Of a stretch of 64,000 bases of DNA, positions 1 through 9,031 are shown piece after piece (positions within the stretch are counted from its first letter, which is position 1; each line of letters starts with the position of its first letter). The translations under genes were made by a program, and so were the position numbers. Source of the stretch: Micromonospora sp. WMMD961 (GTDB taxonomy: Bacteria > Actinomycetota > Actinomycetes > Mycobacteriales > Micromonosporaceae); contig NZ_JARUBJ010000002.1 of the NCBI RefSeq assembly GCF_029626145.1, forward strand, positions 5,243,501 to 5,307,500, read 5' to 3'. The notes under the pieces are model-generated. The model saw only the letters and a program-made list of their open reading frames with translations, was not told where the DNA came from and ran no database searches.

Positions 1-2101
1 GTCCGACCTCGATCGCCGGGCCGTAGACACCGTCCGCGTGCTGGCCATGGACGCCGTAGAGAAATCCGGCAACGGCCACCCGGGCACCGCGATGAGCCTC
101 GCGCCCGCGGCGTACCTCCTGTTCAACCGCGTCATGCGGCACAACCCGGCCGACCCGAACTGGCCCGGCCGTGACCGGTTCGTTCTCTCCGCCGGGCACT
201 CCAGCCTGACGCTCTACATCCAGCTGTTCCTCTCCGGTTACCCGCTGAGCCTGGACGACCTGAAGTCGCTGCGGCAGTGGGGCTCGCAGACTCCGGGGCA
301 CCCCGAGCACGGGCACACGCCGGGCGTGGAGACCACCACCGGCCCGCTCGGGCAGGGCCTGGGCAACGCGGTCGGCATGGCCATGGCGGCCCGCCGCGAG
401 CGCGGCCTGTTCGACCCCGAGGCCGAGCTCGGCGCGTCCGTCTTCGACCACGACATCTGGTGCATCGTCTCCGACGGTGACATCGAGGAGGGCATCAGCC
501 ACGAGGCCAGCGCCCTCGCCGGGCACCAGCAGCTGGGCAACCTCACGGTGATCTACGACGACAACGAGATCTCCATCGAGGACGACACCCGGATCGCCAA
601 GAGCGAGGACGTGGCGGCCCGCTACGAGGCGTACGGCTGGCACGTGCAGACCGTCGACTGGCGCAGCGGCGACGCCGACCAGGGCGACTACCACGAGGAC
701 GCGGAGGCGCTGTACGCGGCGCTGGTGGCGGCCAAGGCGGAGACCGGCCGCCCCTCGTTCATCGCGCTGCGCACCATCATCGGCTGGCCCGCCCCCAACA
801 AGCAGAACACCGGCAAGATCCACGGTTCGGCGCTCGGCGCCGACGAGGTGAAGGCCACCAAGCGGATCCTCGACTTCGACCCGGAGCAGACGTTCCAGGT
901 CGACGAGGAGGTGCTCAGCCACGCCCGCACGGTGATGGGCCGCGGCTCCGACGCGCAGCAGGAGTGGACCACCTCGTTCGACGCCTGGAAGAAGGCCAAC
1001 CCGGAGCGCTCCGCGCTCTACGAGCGGATCGCGGGCCGGGTCCTCCCCGACGGCTGGACCGACGCGCTGCCGGTCTTCCCGGCCGACGCCAAGGGCGTGG
1101 CCACCCGGGCCGCCTCCGGCAAGGTGCTGGAGGCCCTCGCGCCGGTGCTTCCGGAGCTGTGGGGCGGCTCGGCCGACCTGGCCGAGAGCAACAACACCAC
1201 CATGAAGGGCGAGCCGTCGTTCATCCCGGCCGCGCACGCCACCAAGGACTTCCCCGGTCACGAGTACGGCCGCACGCTGCACTTCGGCATCCGTGAGCAC
1301 GCCATGGGCGCGATCCTCAACGGCATCGCCCTGCACGGCGGCACCCGCCCGTACGGCGGCACGTTCCTGGTGTTCAGCGACTACATGCGCCCGTCGGTCC
1401 GGCTGGCCGCGCTGATGAAGCTGCCGGTGACCTACGTCTGGACGCACGACTCGATCGGCCTCGGCGAGGACGGCCCGACCCACCAGCCGGTGGAGCACCT
1501 GACCGCGCTGCGCGCCATCCCGGGCCTGGACGTGGTCCGCCCGGCGGACGCCAACGAGACGGCCTGGGCCTGGCGGCAGGCGCTGGAGCACACCGACCGG
1601 CCGACCGCGTTGGCGTTGAGCCGTCAGCCGCTGCCGACCCTGGACCGGGAGGTCCTCGGTGCCGTGGAGGGCGTGGCCAAGGGCGGTTACGTGCTGGCCG
1701 AGGCGTCCAACGGCAAGCCTCAGGTGATCATCATCGGCACCGGCTCCGAGGTGCAGCTCGCCCTGACCGCCCGGGAGCGGTTGGAGGCCGACGGCACGCC
1801 GACCCGGGTCGTCTCGATGCCCTGCCAGGAGTGGTTCTACGAGCAGGATGAGGCGTACCGGGAGTCGGTGCTGCCCCGCGGGGTAAAGGCACGGGTGAGC
1901 GTGGAGGCGGGCATCGCGATGTCCTGGCGCGGCATCGTCGGCGACCTCGGCGAGAGCGTCAGCCTGGAGCACTACGGGGCGAGCGCCCCGCACACCGTGC
2001 TCTTCGAGCAGTTCGGGTTCACCCCGGACCGGATCGTGGCGGCGGCGCACGCCTCGCTGGCCCGGGTGGGCGACATCACCGGTTTCACGACCGGCAACTG
2101 A
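1..2101 (+). CDS. tkt: Transketolase (5' end outside window)
   Basis: Thiamine-diphosphate enzyme of the non-oxidative pentose phosphate pathway, moving C2 units between ketose and aldose phosphates. The reading frame is open from base 2, so the true start lies before the window; the visible part is about 699 residues and lacks only the extreme N-terminus. The ThDP/Mg motif SDGDIEEG followed by YDDNE is near residues 155-187, and the C-terminal domain has the family signature GEDGPTHQPVEHL. It opens an operon with tal, pgi, zwf and opcA: only 15 nt separate its stop from the chosen tal start. The neighbourhood, the canonical actinobacterial tkt-tal-zwf-opcA-pgl cluster, supports the assignment. 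Confidence 0.97.
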   Translation, partial: SDLDRRAVDTVRVLAMDAVEKSGNGHPGTAMSLAPAAYLLFNRVMRHNPADPNWPGRDRFVLSAGHSSLTLYIQLFLSGYPLSLDDLKSLRQWGSQTPGHPEHGHTPGVETTTGPLGQGLGNAVGMAMAARRERGLFDPEAELGASVFDHDIWCIVSDGDIEEGISHEASALAGHQQLGNLTVIYDDNEISIEDDTRIAKSEDVAARYEAYGWHVQTVDWRSGDADQGDYHEDAEALYAALVAAKAETGRPSFIALRTIIGWPAPNKQNTGKIHGSALGADEVKATKRILDFDPEQTFQVDEEVLSHARTVMGRGSDAQQEWTTSFDAWKKANPERSALYERIAGRVLPDGWTDALPVFPADAKGVATRAASGKVLEALAPVLPELWGGSADLAESNNTTMKGEPSFIPAAHATKDFPGHEYGRTLHFGIREHAMGAILNGIALHGGTRPYGGTFLVFSDYMRPSVRLAALMKLPVTYVWTHDSIGLGEDGPTHQPVEHLTALRAIPGLDVVRPADANETAWAWRQALEHTDRPTALALSRQPLPTLDREVLGAVEGVAKGGYVLAEASNGKPQVIIIGTGSEVQLALTARERLEADGTPTRVVSMPCQEWFYEQDEAYRESVLPRGVKARVSVEAGIAMSWRGIVGDLGESVSLEHYGASAPHTVLFEQFGFTPDRIVAAAHASLARVGDITGFTTGN

Positions 2102-2116
2102 GGGAGCGTGGACGGC

Positions 2117-3295
2117 ATGACGGACAAGCTGAATGAGCTCACCGCCGCGGGTGTGGCGGTCTGGCTCGACGACCTTTCCCGGGTACGACTGAGCTCCGGC
2201 GGGCTGGACCAGCTCCGCCGCGAGAAGCACGTGGCCGGTGTCACCACCAACCCGACGATCTTCGCGAAGGCGCTCAGCGACGCCGACGAGTACAACTGGC
2301 AGCTGCACGACCTCGCCACCCGTGGCGTGGAGGTCGAGGAGTCGGTGCGCATGCTCACCACGTACGACGTGCGGTGGGCCTGCGACGTGATGCGCCCGTC
2401 GTACGACGGCAGCGACGGCGTCGACGGCCGGGTCTCCATCGAGGTGGACCCCCGGCTGGCCCACGACAGCGACAAGACGGTGGCCGAGGCCAAGGCGCTG
2501 TGGTGGCTGGTCGACCGCCCCAACCTCTTCATCAAGATCCCGGCCACCGAGGCCGGCCTGCCGGCGATCACCGCCACCCTGGCCGAGGGGATCAGCGTCA
2601 ACGTGACGCTGATCTTCGGCCTGGACCGCTACTCGGCGGTGATGGAGGCGTTCCTCGCTGGTCTGGAGCAGGCCAAGGCCAACGGCCACGACCTGTCGAA
2701 GATCGGTTCGGTGGCGTCGTTCTTCGTCTCCCGGGTCGACTCCGAGGTCGACAAGCGATTGGAGAAGGTCGGCTCCGACCAGGCCAAGTCGCTGAAGGGC
2801 AAGGCCGCCATCGCCAACGCCCAGCTGGCGTACGAGCGCTACACCGAGGTGTTCTCCTCCGATCGCTGGAAGGCGCTCGCCGCCGCCGGGGCGCACCCGC
2901 AGCGGCCGCTGTGGGCGTCCACGTCGACGAAGAACCCGGACTACCGCGACGTGATCTACGTCGAGGAGCTGATCGCCCCCGGCACCGTCAACACCATGCC
3001 GGAGTCGGTCATCCACGCGTACGCCGATCACGGCGAGACCCGCGGCGACACCATCACCGGCGCCTACGACGCGGCCCGGAAGGTCTTCGCGGACCTGGAG
3101 TCGGTCGGGGTGGACATGGACGACGTGATCGCCACCCTGGAACGCGAGGGCGTGGAGAAGTTCGAGGCCAGCTGGCAGGAGCTGCTCGACGGCGTGCGCA
3201 AGTCGCTGGAGGCGGCGGCCAAGGGCAAGGGTGCGCCGAACAAGGCCGCCAAGGGCAACGCGAAGGCCGCCGAGAAGGCCGGTGGGAACGCATGA
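2117..3295 (+). CDS. tal: Transaldolase
   Basis: Transfers dihydroxyacetone units between sedoheptulose-7-phosphate and glyceraldehyde-3-phosphate. 392 residues. The Schiff-base lysine lies in NLFIKIPATEAG (around residue 140), and an early TTNPTIFAKA motif is typical of the family. I chose ATG 2117 because the AGGGAG at 2101-2106 sits about 10 nt before it; the upstream GTG 2108 is too close to that site. The C-terminus carries a 30-residue Lys/Ala/Gly-rich tail (KGKGAPNKAAKG...) beyond the usual fold, probably disordered. The stop codon overlaps the pgi start (ATGA), indicating translational coupling. Confidence 0.96.
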   Translation: MTDKLNELTAAGVAVWLDDLSRVRLSSGGLDQLRREKHVAGVTTNPTIFAKALSDADEYNWQLHDLATRGVEVEESVRMLTTYDVRWACDVMRPSYDGSDGVDGRVSIEVDPRLAHDSDKTVAEAKALWWLVDRPNLFIKIPATEAGLPAITATLAEGISVNVTLIFGLDRYSAVMEAFLAGLEQAKANGHDLSKIGSVASFFVSRVDSEVDKRLEKVGSDQAKSLKGKAAIANAQLAYERYTEVFSSDRWKALAAAGAHPQRPLWASTSTKNPDYRDVIYVEELIAPGTVNTMPESVIHAYADHGETRGDTITGAYDAARKVFADLESVGVDMDDVIATLEREGVEKFEASWQELLDGVRKSLEAAAKGKGAPNKAAKGNAKAAEKAGGNA

Positions 3296-4941
3296 GTGAC
3301 CTTCTTGCGGGGCCGGTGGAGGCAGCCGCCGGGCTCGCCGTGTACGGCGCGGACGCGGTCGACAAGGCCGCGCCCGCCTCGACCCGGGACGCGCTGGTCA
3401 AGGCCGGCGTCCCGGGCAAGCTTGCGGGCAAGGACGCGAGCCTGTGGGGCCCGGACGCCGAGGCCGAGGCGAAGATCCGGCTGGGTTGGGTGGACACCCA
3501 TCGGCGCAGCCGGGAGCTGCTGGTGCAGTTGGCCGAGCTGACCGCGGAGCTGGCCGACCTGGACCACGTGGTGCTCGCCGGCATGGGTGGCTCCTCGCTC
3601 GCGCCCGAGGTGATCACCCGGACGCTGGGCCGCCCGCTGACCGTGCTGGACACCACCGACCCGGGCCAGGTCCGGGCGGCGCTCGGTGACCGGCTGGAGC
3701 GCACCGTCGTCGTGGTGGCGAGCAAGTCCGGGTCGACGGTGGAGACCGACAGCCACCGGCGCGCCTACTGGCAGGCGTTCCTGGACGCCGGCATGACCGA
3801 GGCGGAGGCCGGCCGGCATTTCGTCATCGTCACCGACCCGGGTTCGCCGCTGGAGGCCACCGCGGCCGAGATGGGCGCGTTCACCGTGCTCGCCGACCCG
3901 AACGTGGGCGGCCGGTACTCGGCGCTGACCGCGTTCGGTCTGGTGCCCTCGGCGCTGGCCGGGGTCGAGGTCGCGGAACTGCTCGACCAGGCCGACGCGT
4001 TGGCCGCGTCGCTCGGCGCCGACCAGAACAACCCGGCTCTCGCGCTGGGCGCCGCCCTGGGCGCGGCGGCGACGCTGGCCCGGGACAAGGTCGCCCTGGT
4101 CTCCGACGGCACCGGCATCGACGGGCTCGGCGACTGGGCCGAGCAGCTGATCGCCGAGTCGACCGGCAAGGCCGGGGTGGGCATCCTCCCGGTGGTCGTG
4201 GAGTCCCCGCAGAGCCCCGGCGCCACCGGGCCGGACGTGCTGACCGTCAGCTACGGCGGCGCGCTGGCGCCGGGCGACGTGCCGGGCGGCGGCGCCAACC
4301 CGGACGTGGCCGTCAACGGCCCGCTGGGCGCGCAGTTCCTGGCCTGGGAGTACGCGACCGCGGTGGCCGGTGTGGTGCTCGGCATCGACCCGTTCAACCA
4401 GCCGAACGTCACCGAGTCCAAGGAGAACACCAACAAGATCCTGGCCTCGGGCCCGCCGGCGGAGACGCCGTCGTTCACCGAGGGCGCGATCGAGGTGTAC
4501 GCCCCGCAGGGCGCTCCCGGAGACCTGGCCGGCGTGCTGCGCTGGCTGCTCGACGGGCTCGGCGACGACGGTTACCTCGCGGTGATGGCGTACCTCGACC
4601 GGTTCGCCGACGCCGACGCGGCCCGGCTGCGGCCGATGCTGGCCCAGGCGGGCGGGCGCCCGGTCACCTTCGGTTGGGGTCCGCGGTTCCTGCACTCGAC
4701 CGGCCAGTACCACAAGGGCGGCCCGCAGGTGGGCAGCTACCTGCAGGTGACCGGTGCGGTCGCCGAGGACCTGGCGGTGCCGGGCAAGCCGTACACCTTC
4801 GGTGAGTTGCAGGCGGCCCAGGCCGCCGGGGACCGGCAGGCCCTCGCCGGTCGGGAGCGGCCGGTGCTGCGGTTGCACCTGACCGACCGTGCCGCCGGTG
4901 TCGCCCAACTGCTCGACGCCTCCGGTGCTCTGCGGGCGTGA
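3292..4941 (+). CDS. pgi: Glucose-6-phosphate isomerase
   Basis: Interconverts glucose-6-phosphate and fructose-6-phosphate. 549 residues, normal for the family. SIS-fold features are visible: MGGSSLAPEVITRT near residue 97, the sugar-phosphate loop SKSGSTVET near residue 145, NQPNVTESKENTNK further on, and HSTGQYHKGG near the C-terminus. The start overlaps the tal stop (ATGA at 3292-3295). The gene lies between tal and zwf, so the operon can return fructose-6-phosphate from the non-oxidative branch to glucose-6-phosphate for the oxidative branch. A longer in-frame extension upstream exists but runs antiparallel to nothing conserved and overlaps tal, so it is rejected. Confidence 0.95.
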   Translation: MSDLLAGPVEAAAGLAVYGADAVDKAAPASTRDALVKAGVPGKLAGKDASLWGPDAEAEAKIRLGWVDTHRRSRELLVQLAELTAELADLDHVVLAGMGGSSLAPEVITRTLGRPLTVLDTTDPGQVRAALGDRLERTVVVVASKSGSTVETDSHRRAYWQAFLDAGMTEAEAGRHFVIVTDPGSPLEATAAEMGAFTVLADPNVGGRYSALTAFGLVPSALAGVEVAELLDQADALAASLGADQNNPALALGAALGAAATLARDKVALVSDGTGIDGLGDWAEQLIAESTGKAGVGILPVVVESPQSPGATGPDVLTVSYGGALAPGDVPGGGANPDVAVNGPLGAQFLAWEYATAVAGVVLGIDPFNQPNVTESKENTNKILASGPPAETPSFTEGAIEVYAPQGAPGDLAGVLRWLLDGLGDDGYLAVMAYLDRFADADAARLRPMLAQAGGRPVTFGWGPRFLHSTGQYHKGGPQVGSYLQVTGAVAEDLAVPGKPYTFGELQAAQAAGDRQALAGRERPVLRLHLTDRAAGVAQLLDASGALRA

Positions 4942-4982
4942 GGATGGACGACGTGACTGAGGCGGAGCGAGGAGGTGGCCCG

Positions 4983-6497
4983 GTGAACCCGCTGCGCGAC
5001 CCGCAGGACCGCCGGTTGCCCCGGATCCCGGAGCCCTGCGCTCTGGTGATCTTCGGGGTGACCGGCGACCTGGCCCGCAAGAAGCTGCTCCCCGCGGTCT
5101 ACGACCTGGCCAACCGGGGGCTGCTGCCGCCCGGTTTCGTGGTGCTCGGCTTCGCGCGCCGCGACTGGGGGGACGGCGACTTCGAGACCCTCGCGTGCGA
5201 GGCGGCCCGCAAGCACGCACGTACCCCGTGGCGGGACGAGGTGTGGGCACGTCTGGCCGGCAACATCAAGTTCGTCGGCGGCTCGTTCGACGACGACGCG
5301 GCCTTCGACACCCTGGCCTCGACGCTTGACGACCTGCGGCAGACCCACGGCATCACCGGCAACGCCGCGTTCTACTTCTCCATCCCGCCGGCCGCGTTCC
5401 CCGTCGTGCTCAAGCAGTTGGCCCGCACCGGAATGGCCGACAACGCGAAGTCCGGTGGTTGGCGTCGGGTCGTGGTGGAGAAGCCGTTCGGCAACGACCT
5501 GCCGTCGGCGAAGGCGCTCAACGACCTCGTCGACGACGTGTTCACCCGGGAGGACGTCTTCCGGATCGACCACTACCTGGGCAAGGAGACGGTTCAGAAC
5601 ATCCTTGCCCTGCGGTTCGCCAACAACCTGTTCGAGCCGCTGTGGAACTCCAAGTACGTCGACTCGGTGCAGATCACCATGGCCGAGGACGTCGGCATCG
5701 GCAGCCGCGCCGGCTTCTACGACACCGTCGGCACCGCCCGCGACGTGCTCCAGAACCACCTGCTCCAGTTACTCGCACTGGTGGCGATGGAGGAGCCGAC
5801 CAGCTTCGACGCCGACGAGATCCGGACCGAGAAGCTGAAGGTGCTCAAGGCGATCACCCTGCCCAAGGACGTCGCCCGGGACACCGTCCGCGGTCAGTAC
5901 CTGCCCGGCTGGGTCGGCGGCGAACGCGCCGTCGGTTACCTGGATGAGCAGGACGTCCCCGCCGACTCCACCACGGAGACGTACGTGGCGGTGCGGCTGG
6001 GCATCCAGAACCGCCGCTGGGCGGAGGTGCCGTTCTACATCCGGGCCGGCAAGCGGCTGCCCCGGCGGGTCACCGAGGTCGCCATCATGTTCAAGAAGGC
6101 GCCACACCTGCCGTTCAACGACGCCGACATGGAGTCGCTGGGCAACAACCAGCTGGTCATCCGGGTGCAGCCGGACGAGGGCGTGGTGCTCAAGTTCGGC
6201 TCGAAGGTGCCGGGCACGACGATGGAGGTCCGCGACATCGCGATGGACTTCCAGTACGGCGAGGCGTTCACCGAGTCCAGCCCGGAGGCGTACGAACGTC
6301 TCGTCCTGGACGTGCTGATCGGCGACCGCACCCTGTTCCCGGACGCCGCCGAGGTCGAGCAGAGCTGGCAGGTGATCGACCCCCTGGAGCACGCCTGGGA
6401 GGGCACCACCCCGGAGCCGTACCGGGCCGGTGAGTGGGGGCCGCGGGCCTCCGACGAGATGCTGGCCCGTGAGGGTCGCGCTTGGAGACGAGCATGA
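4983..6497 (+). CDS. zwf: Glucose-6-phosphate 1-dehydrogenase
   Basis: Oxidises glucose-6-phosphate to 6-phosphogluconolactone with NADP+, the entry step of the oxidative pentose phosphate pathway. 504 residues. The dinucleotide-binding GVTGDLARKK is at about residues 25-34 and the substrate-binding signature RIDHYLGKE at about 194-202. GTG 4983 is preferred because GAGGAGG lies about 7 nt upstream; earlier in-frame starts (4938, 4944) lack such a site and give a non-conserved N-terminus. The stop overlaps the opcA start (ATGA). OpcA next door is its known activator in actinomycetes and cyanobacteria. Confidence 0.96.
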   Translation: MNPLRDPQDRRLPRIPEPCALVIFGVTGDLARKKLLPAVYDLANRGLLPPGFVVLGFARRDWGDGDFETLACEAARKHARTPWRDEVWARLAGNIKFVGGSFDDDAAFDTLASTLDDLRQTHGITGNAAFYFSIPPAAFPVVLKQLARTGMADNAKSGGWRRVVVEKPFGNDLPSAKALNDLVDDVFTREDVFRIDHYLGKETVQNILALRFANNLFEPLWNSKYVDSVQITMAEDVGIGSRAGFYDTVGTARDVLQNHLLQLLALVAMEEPTSFDADEIRTEKLKVLKAITLPKDVARDTVRGQYLPGWVGGERAVGYLDEQDVPADSTTETYVAVRLGIQNRRWAEVPFYIRAGKRLPRRVTEVAIMFKKAPHLPFNDADMESLGNNQLVIRVQPDEGVVLKFGSKVPGTTMEVRDIAMDFQYGEAFTESSPEAYERLVLDVLIGDRTLFPDAAEVEQSWQVIDPLEHAWEGTTPEPYRAGEWGPRASDEMLAREGRAWRRA

Positions 6498-7510
6498 TCG
6501 GGCTGTGGGACACCACCGGCAACGAGGTGGTCAAGGCGCTCGCCGCCGAGCGGCGCAGCGCCGGCGGGGTCGCCAGCGGTATGGCGCTCACCCTCATCGT
6601 GGTCGTGGACGAGAAGCGGGTTCGGGAGGCGGAAGCGGCGGCGACGATCGCCGCCGCCGCCCACCCGTGTCGGCTGGTGGTGGTGGTCCGCTCGGAGATC
6701 GAACGGGACCGCAACCGGCTCGACGCGGAGATCGTCGTCGGCGGTCGGCTCGGCCCGTGCGAGGCGGTGGTCACCCGCATGTACGGTCGGCTGGCCCTGC
6801 ACGCGGAGTCGGTCGTGATGCCGCTGCTCGTTCCCGACGTGCCGGTGGTCACCTGGTGGCACGGGGAACCACCGGCGGAGATCGCCACCGACTTCCTCGG
6901 GGTGGTCGCCGACCGGAGGATCACCGACGCGGCGCAGGCGGCCGACCCGGTGGAGGCGTTGCGGCAGCGTGCCCGGGACTACGCCCCTGGCGACACCGAC
7001 CTGGCGTGGACCCGGATCACCCCGTGGCGCACCCTGGTGGCCGGGGCGTTCGACACCACGAGCGCCCAGGTCACCGAGGCGACCATCGTCGCGCCGTCCA
7101 CCGACCCGACGGCGGCCCTGATGGCCGGTTGGCTGTCCAGCCGGCTCGGCATCACCCCGCGTCGGGTGGACAGCAACGAGTCCCCCCGGATGCGGGAGGT
7201 GCAGCTCAGCTGCGCCAACGGCGACCAGCTCACGCTGACCCGCGAGGACAGCATGGCCGTGTTCCGGCGGACGGGCCAGGACGACCGGGCCCTGCCGCTG
7301 GTCCGCCGCCCGCTCGGTGACGAGCTGGCCGAGGAGCTGCGCCGCCTGGACGCCGACCAGGTGTACGCGGAGGCGCTGGGTGCGACCGTCGGGTTGCGGG
7401 GGTTGGAGCAGCGTCCCGCGCAGCGGGTGCACGTCTGGAAGGATCCGGCTACCGCACGGCGGGCCGAGGCCGGGGTCACCGCGCACTCCGGCACGAGCGG
7501 CGAGGGCTGA
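6494..7510 (+). CDS. opcA: Glucose-6-phosphate dehydrogenase assembly protein OpcA
   Basis: 338-residue OpcA family protein, needed for full activity and oligomerisation of Zwf. It opens with MIGLWDTTGNEVVKAL and contains the family stretch VPDVPVVTWWHGEPP in the N-terminal half, followed by the C-terminal OpcA domain. ATG 6494 overlaps the zwf stop in an ATGA junction, which fixes the start; an upstream TTG (6482) is less likely. The close coupling with zwf fits production of the two partners in fixed ratio. Confidence 0.94.
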   Translation: MIGLWDTTGNEVVKALAAERRSAGGVASGMALTLIVVVDEKRVREAEAAATIAAAAHPCRLVVVVRSEIERDRNRLDAEIVVGGRLGPCEAVVTRMYGRLALHAESVVMPLLVPDVPVVTWWHGEPPAEIATDFLGVVADRRITDAAQAADPVEALRQRARDYAPGDTDLAWTRITPWRTLVAGAFDTTSAQVTEATIVAPSTDPTAALMAGWLSSRLGITPRRVDSNESPRMREVQLSCANGDQLTLTREDSMAVFRRTGQDDRALPLVRRPLGDELAEELRRLDADQVYAEALGATVGLRGLEQRPAQRVHVWKDPATARRAEAGVTAHSGTSGEG

Positions 7511-7529
7511 TCCCCACCCGCACGACGTC

Positions 7530-7563
7530 GGGGCAGGGCCGGGTTGCGACCGGGCCCTGCCCC
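7530..7563 (+). terminator. Strong hairpin after opcA (11-bp stem)
   Basis: GGGGCAGGGCC at 7530-7540 pairs perfectly with GGCCCTGCCCC at 7553-7563 around a 12-nt loop. There is no T-tract after it. It lies 19 nt after the opcA stop and before pgl, so it could terminate or attenuate transcription between the zwf-opcA part of the operon and pgl. Confidence 0.6.
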
Positions 7564-7572
7564 GAAACCTCC

Positions 7573-7586
7573 GGGGCTTTCGCCCC
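7573..7586 (+). terminator. Second small hairpin between opcA and pgl
   Basis: GGGGC-TTTC-GCCCC forms a 5-bp stem with a tetraloop, 9 nt after the larger hairpin at 7530-7563. It may be a tandem terminator or mRNA-stabilising structure. Confidence 0.35.
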
Positions 7587-7660
7587 ACCACCTCGGGCCC
7601 ACCAGCCCGGGTACGACGCGACAGCGACCGCCCTGCGGTCGGGAAACGAAGGCGCATCCC

Positions 7661-8431
7661 ATGAGTGAGGCGAGTGTCGCCGTCCACGCCGACGCCGACC
7701 TGCTGGCGCAGGCCGTGGCGGCCCGGTTGCTGGTGAAGCTGCTCGACGCCCAGGCCGACCGGGGCGAAGCGTCGGTGGTGCTCACCGGAGGTCGGGTCGC
7801 CGCGGCTGTGTACCGGGCGGTGGCGACACTGCCGGCCCGCGACGCGGTGGACTGGTCCCGGGTCGACGTGTGGTGGGGCGACGAACGGTTCCTGCCGGCC
7901 GGCGACCCGGACCGCAACGAGACGCAGGCTCGGGCCGCCCTGCTGGACGGGGTGCCGCTCGACCCGGCCCGGGTGCACCCGATGCCGGCATCCGACGGCC
8001 CGGCCGGCAACGACCCCGAGGCGGCGGCTGCGGCGTACGCCGACGAGTTGGCGCGCGCCGCCCGGCCCGGCCACGCCACGCTGCCGCACTTCGACGTGCT
8101 GATGCTGGGCGTCGGCGAGGACGGGCACGTGGCCTCGGTCTTCCCCGAGCACCCGGTGCACTACGACACCCGGCCGTGCAGCGCGGTGCGGGGCAGCCCC
8201 AAGCCGCCGCCGGTGCGGACCACCCTCACCCTGCCGACGATCAACACCGCCGACGAGGTCTGGCTGGTCGCCGGCGGCGCCGACAAGGCCCGTGCGGTGG
8301 GCATGGCGTTGGCCGGCGCCGGGCCGGTGCAGTTGCCGGCCGCCGGGGTGCACGGCGTGAGCCGTACCCGTTGGCTGCTGGACCGGGCTGCGGCAGCCGA
8401 CGTACCCGCCCGCTTCCGCAGCCTGCGCTGA
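7661..8431 (+). CDS. pgl: 6-phosphogluconolactonase
   Basis: Hydrolyses 6-phosphogluconolactone, the product of Zwf. 256 residues with the DevB/Pgl motifs WWGDERFLP (around residues 67-75) and LGVGEDGHVASVFP (around 147-160), and a final VHGVSRTRWLLD stretch. ATG 7661 is the first start that gives the conserved length; GAAGG about 9 nt upstream is a modest ribosome site. It is separated from opcA by 150 nt with two hairpins, so it may be read at a lower level or from its own promoter. Confidence 0.94.
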   Translation: MSEASVAVHADADLLAQAVAARLLVKLLDAQADRGEASVVLTGGRVAAAVYRAVATLPARDAVDWSRVDVWWGDERFLPAGDPDRNETQARAALLDGVPLDPARVHPMPASDGPAGNDPEAAAAAYADELARAARPGHATLPHFDVLMLGVGEDGHVASVFPEHPVHYDTRPCSAVRGSPKPPPVRTTLTLPTINTADEVWLVAGGADKARAVGMALAGAGPVQLPAAGVHGVSRTRWLLDRAAAADVPARFRSLR

Positions 8432-8446
8432 GGCCGCCCACAGCGG

Positions 8447-8560
8447 GGCCTTGCCGCCGGCCTAGCGGTGCGTCGGCTTCGGGCCGCGCCCTGCTCGCCG
8501 GTCGGCCTTGCCGCCGCCTCCACGGTGCGTCGGCCTTTGCGGCCGTGCCCTACTCGCCGC
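8447..8560. repeat. 57-bp imperfect tandem duplication reaching into the rbpA 3' end
   Basis: Copy 1 is 8447-8503 and copy 2 is 8504-8560. Both begin ggccttgccgccg, share ggtgcgtcggc in the middle and end in near-identical gccctrctcgcc. Each copy has a small inverted repeat (cggc-ttcg-ggccg in copy 1, cggcc-tttgc-ggccg in copy 2). The second copy covers the last codons of rbpA. It lies between convergent pgl and rbpA, so the duplicated hairpins may serve as terminators. Confidence 0.6.
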
Positions 8561-8891
8561 GGCGGCGGCGGAGCGCGGCGAGCGCCTCGGCCAGCAGCGC
8601 CTCGCCCTCCTCGGCGGTGCGCCGCTCCTTCACGTACGCCAGGTGGCTCTTGTACGGTTCGGCGCGGACCCGGCCGGGCGGGTTCTGCGCGTCCCGGCCG
8701 GCGGGTAGGCCACAGCGGGGGCAGTCCCACAGCGCCGGCGCCTCGGCGTCCGCGGCGATCCGGATGTCGATCCGGTGGTCGTTGCGGCACCAGTAGGTGA
8801 CGTCCTGTCGGGGGGCGGGTTGGTGCCGCTCGTCGGGGCGCATCGGTGCGGACCCGACCCGGGCGCCACGGATGACGTTGCCACTAGGCAC
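8550..8891 (-). CDS. rbpA: RNA polymerase-binding protein RbpA
   Basis: Actinobacterial RNA polymerase partner that binds group 1/2 sigma factors and the core enzyme and stabilises the promoter open complex. 113 residues, the normal length. The N-terminal GNVIRGARVGS, the zinc-ribbon-like pairs C(R)NDH and CPRCGLPAGRD, and the C-terminal sigma-interaction segment YKSHLAYVKERR...EALLAEAL are visible. GTG 8891 is preceded by AGGAG about 10 nt upstream. It stands alone between pgl (convergent) and secG. Its stop falls inside a 57-bp tandem duplication, so the last residues (RRRRGE) may vary between strains. Confidence 0.93.
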   Translation of the reverse strand: MPSGNVIRGARVGSAPMRPDERHQPAPRQDVTYWCRNDHRIDIRIAADAEAPALWDCPRCGLPAGRDAQNPPGRVRAEPYKSHLAYVKERRTAEEGEALLAEALAALRRRRGE

Positions 8892-8972
8892 GGCTGCTCG
8901 CTCCTGTCGTCGGAGGGGACCCGCCGTCGTCGAGGGGTGGGCGGCGGGCGACGCGGTGCAGCGGAGAAAAGC

Positions 8973-9008
8973 CTGCGCGCGGCCCGTCGAGTGACGGACC
9001 GCGCGCAG
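8973..9008 (-). terminator. Intrinsic terminator after secG
   Basis: Two 16-nt arms, CTGCGCGCGGYCCGTC and its complement, with one G.U position and a 4-nt loop. Read on the minus strand, the stem is followed by GCTTTTC (T-run at 8967-8970), so this is a classical rho-independent terminator ending the gap-pgk-tpiA-secG transcripts before rbpA. Confidence 0.85.
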
Positions 9009-9031
9009 ATTGTACGACTTGACGCGCTCGC

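Noticed and set aside
3064..5250. Long minus-strand open frame across tal-pgi-zwf
   Set aside because: Shadow of pgi and its neighbours, no motif, no ribosome site.
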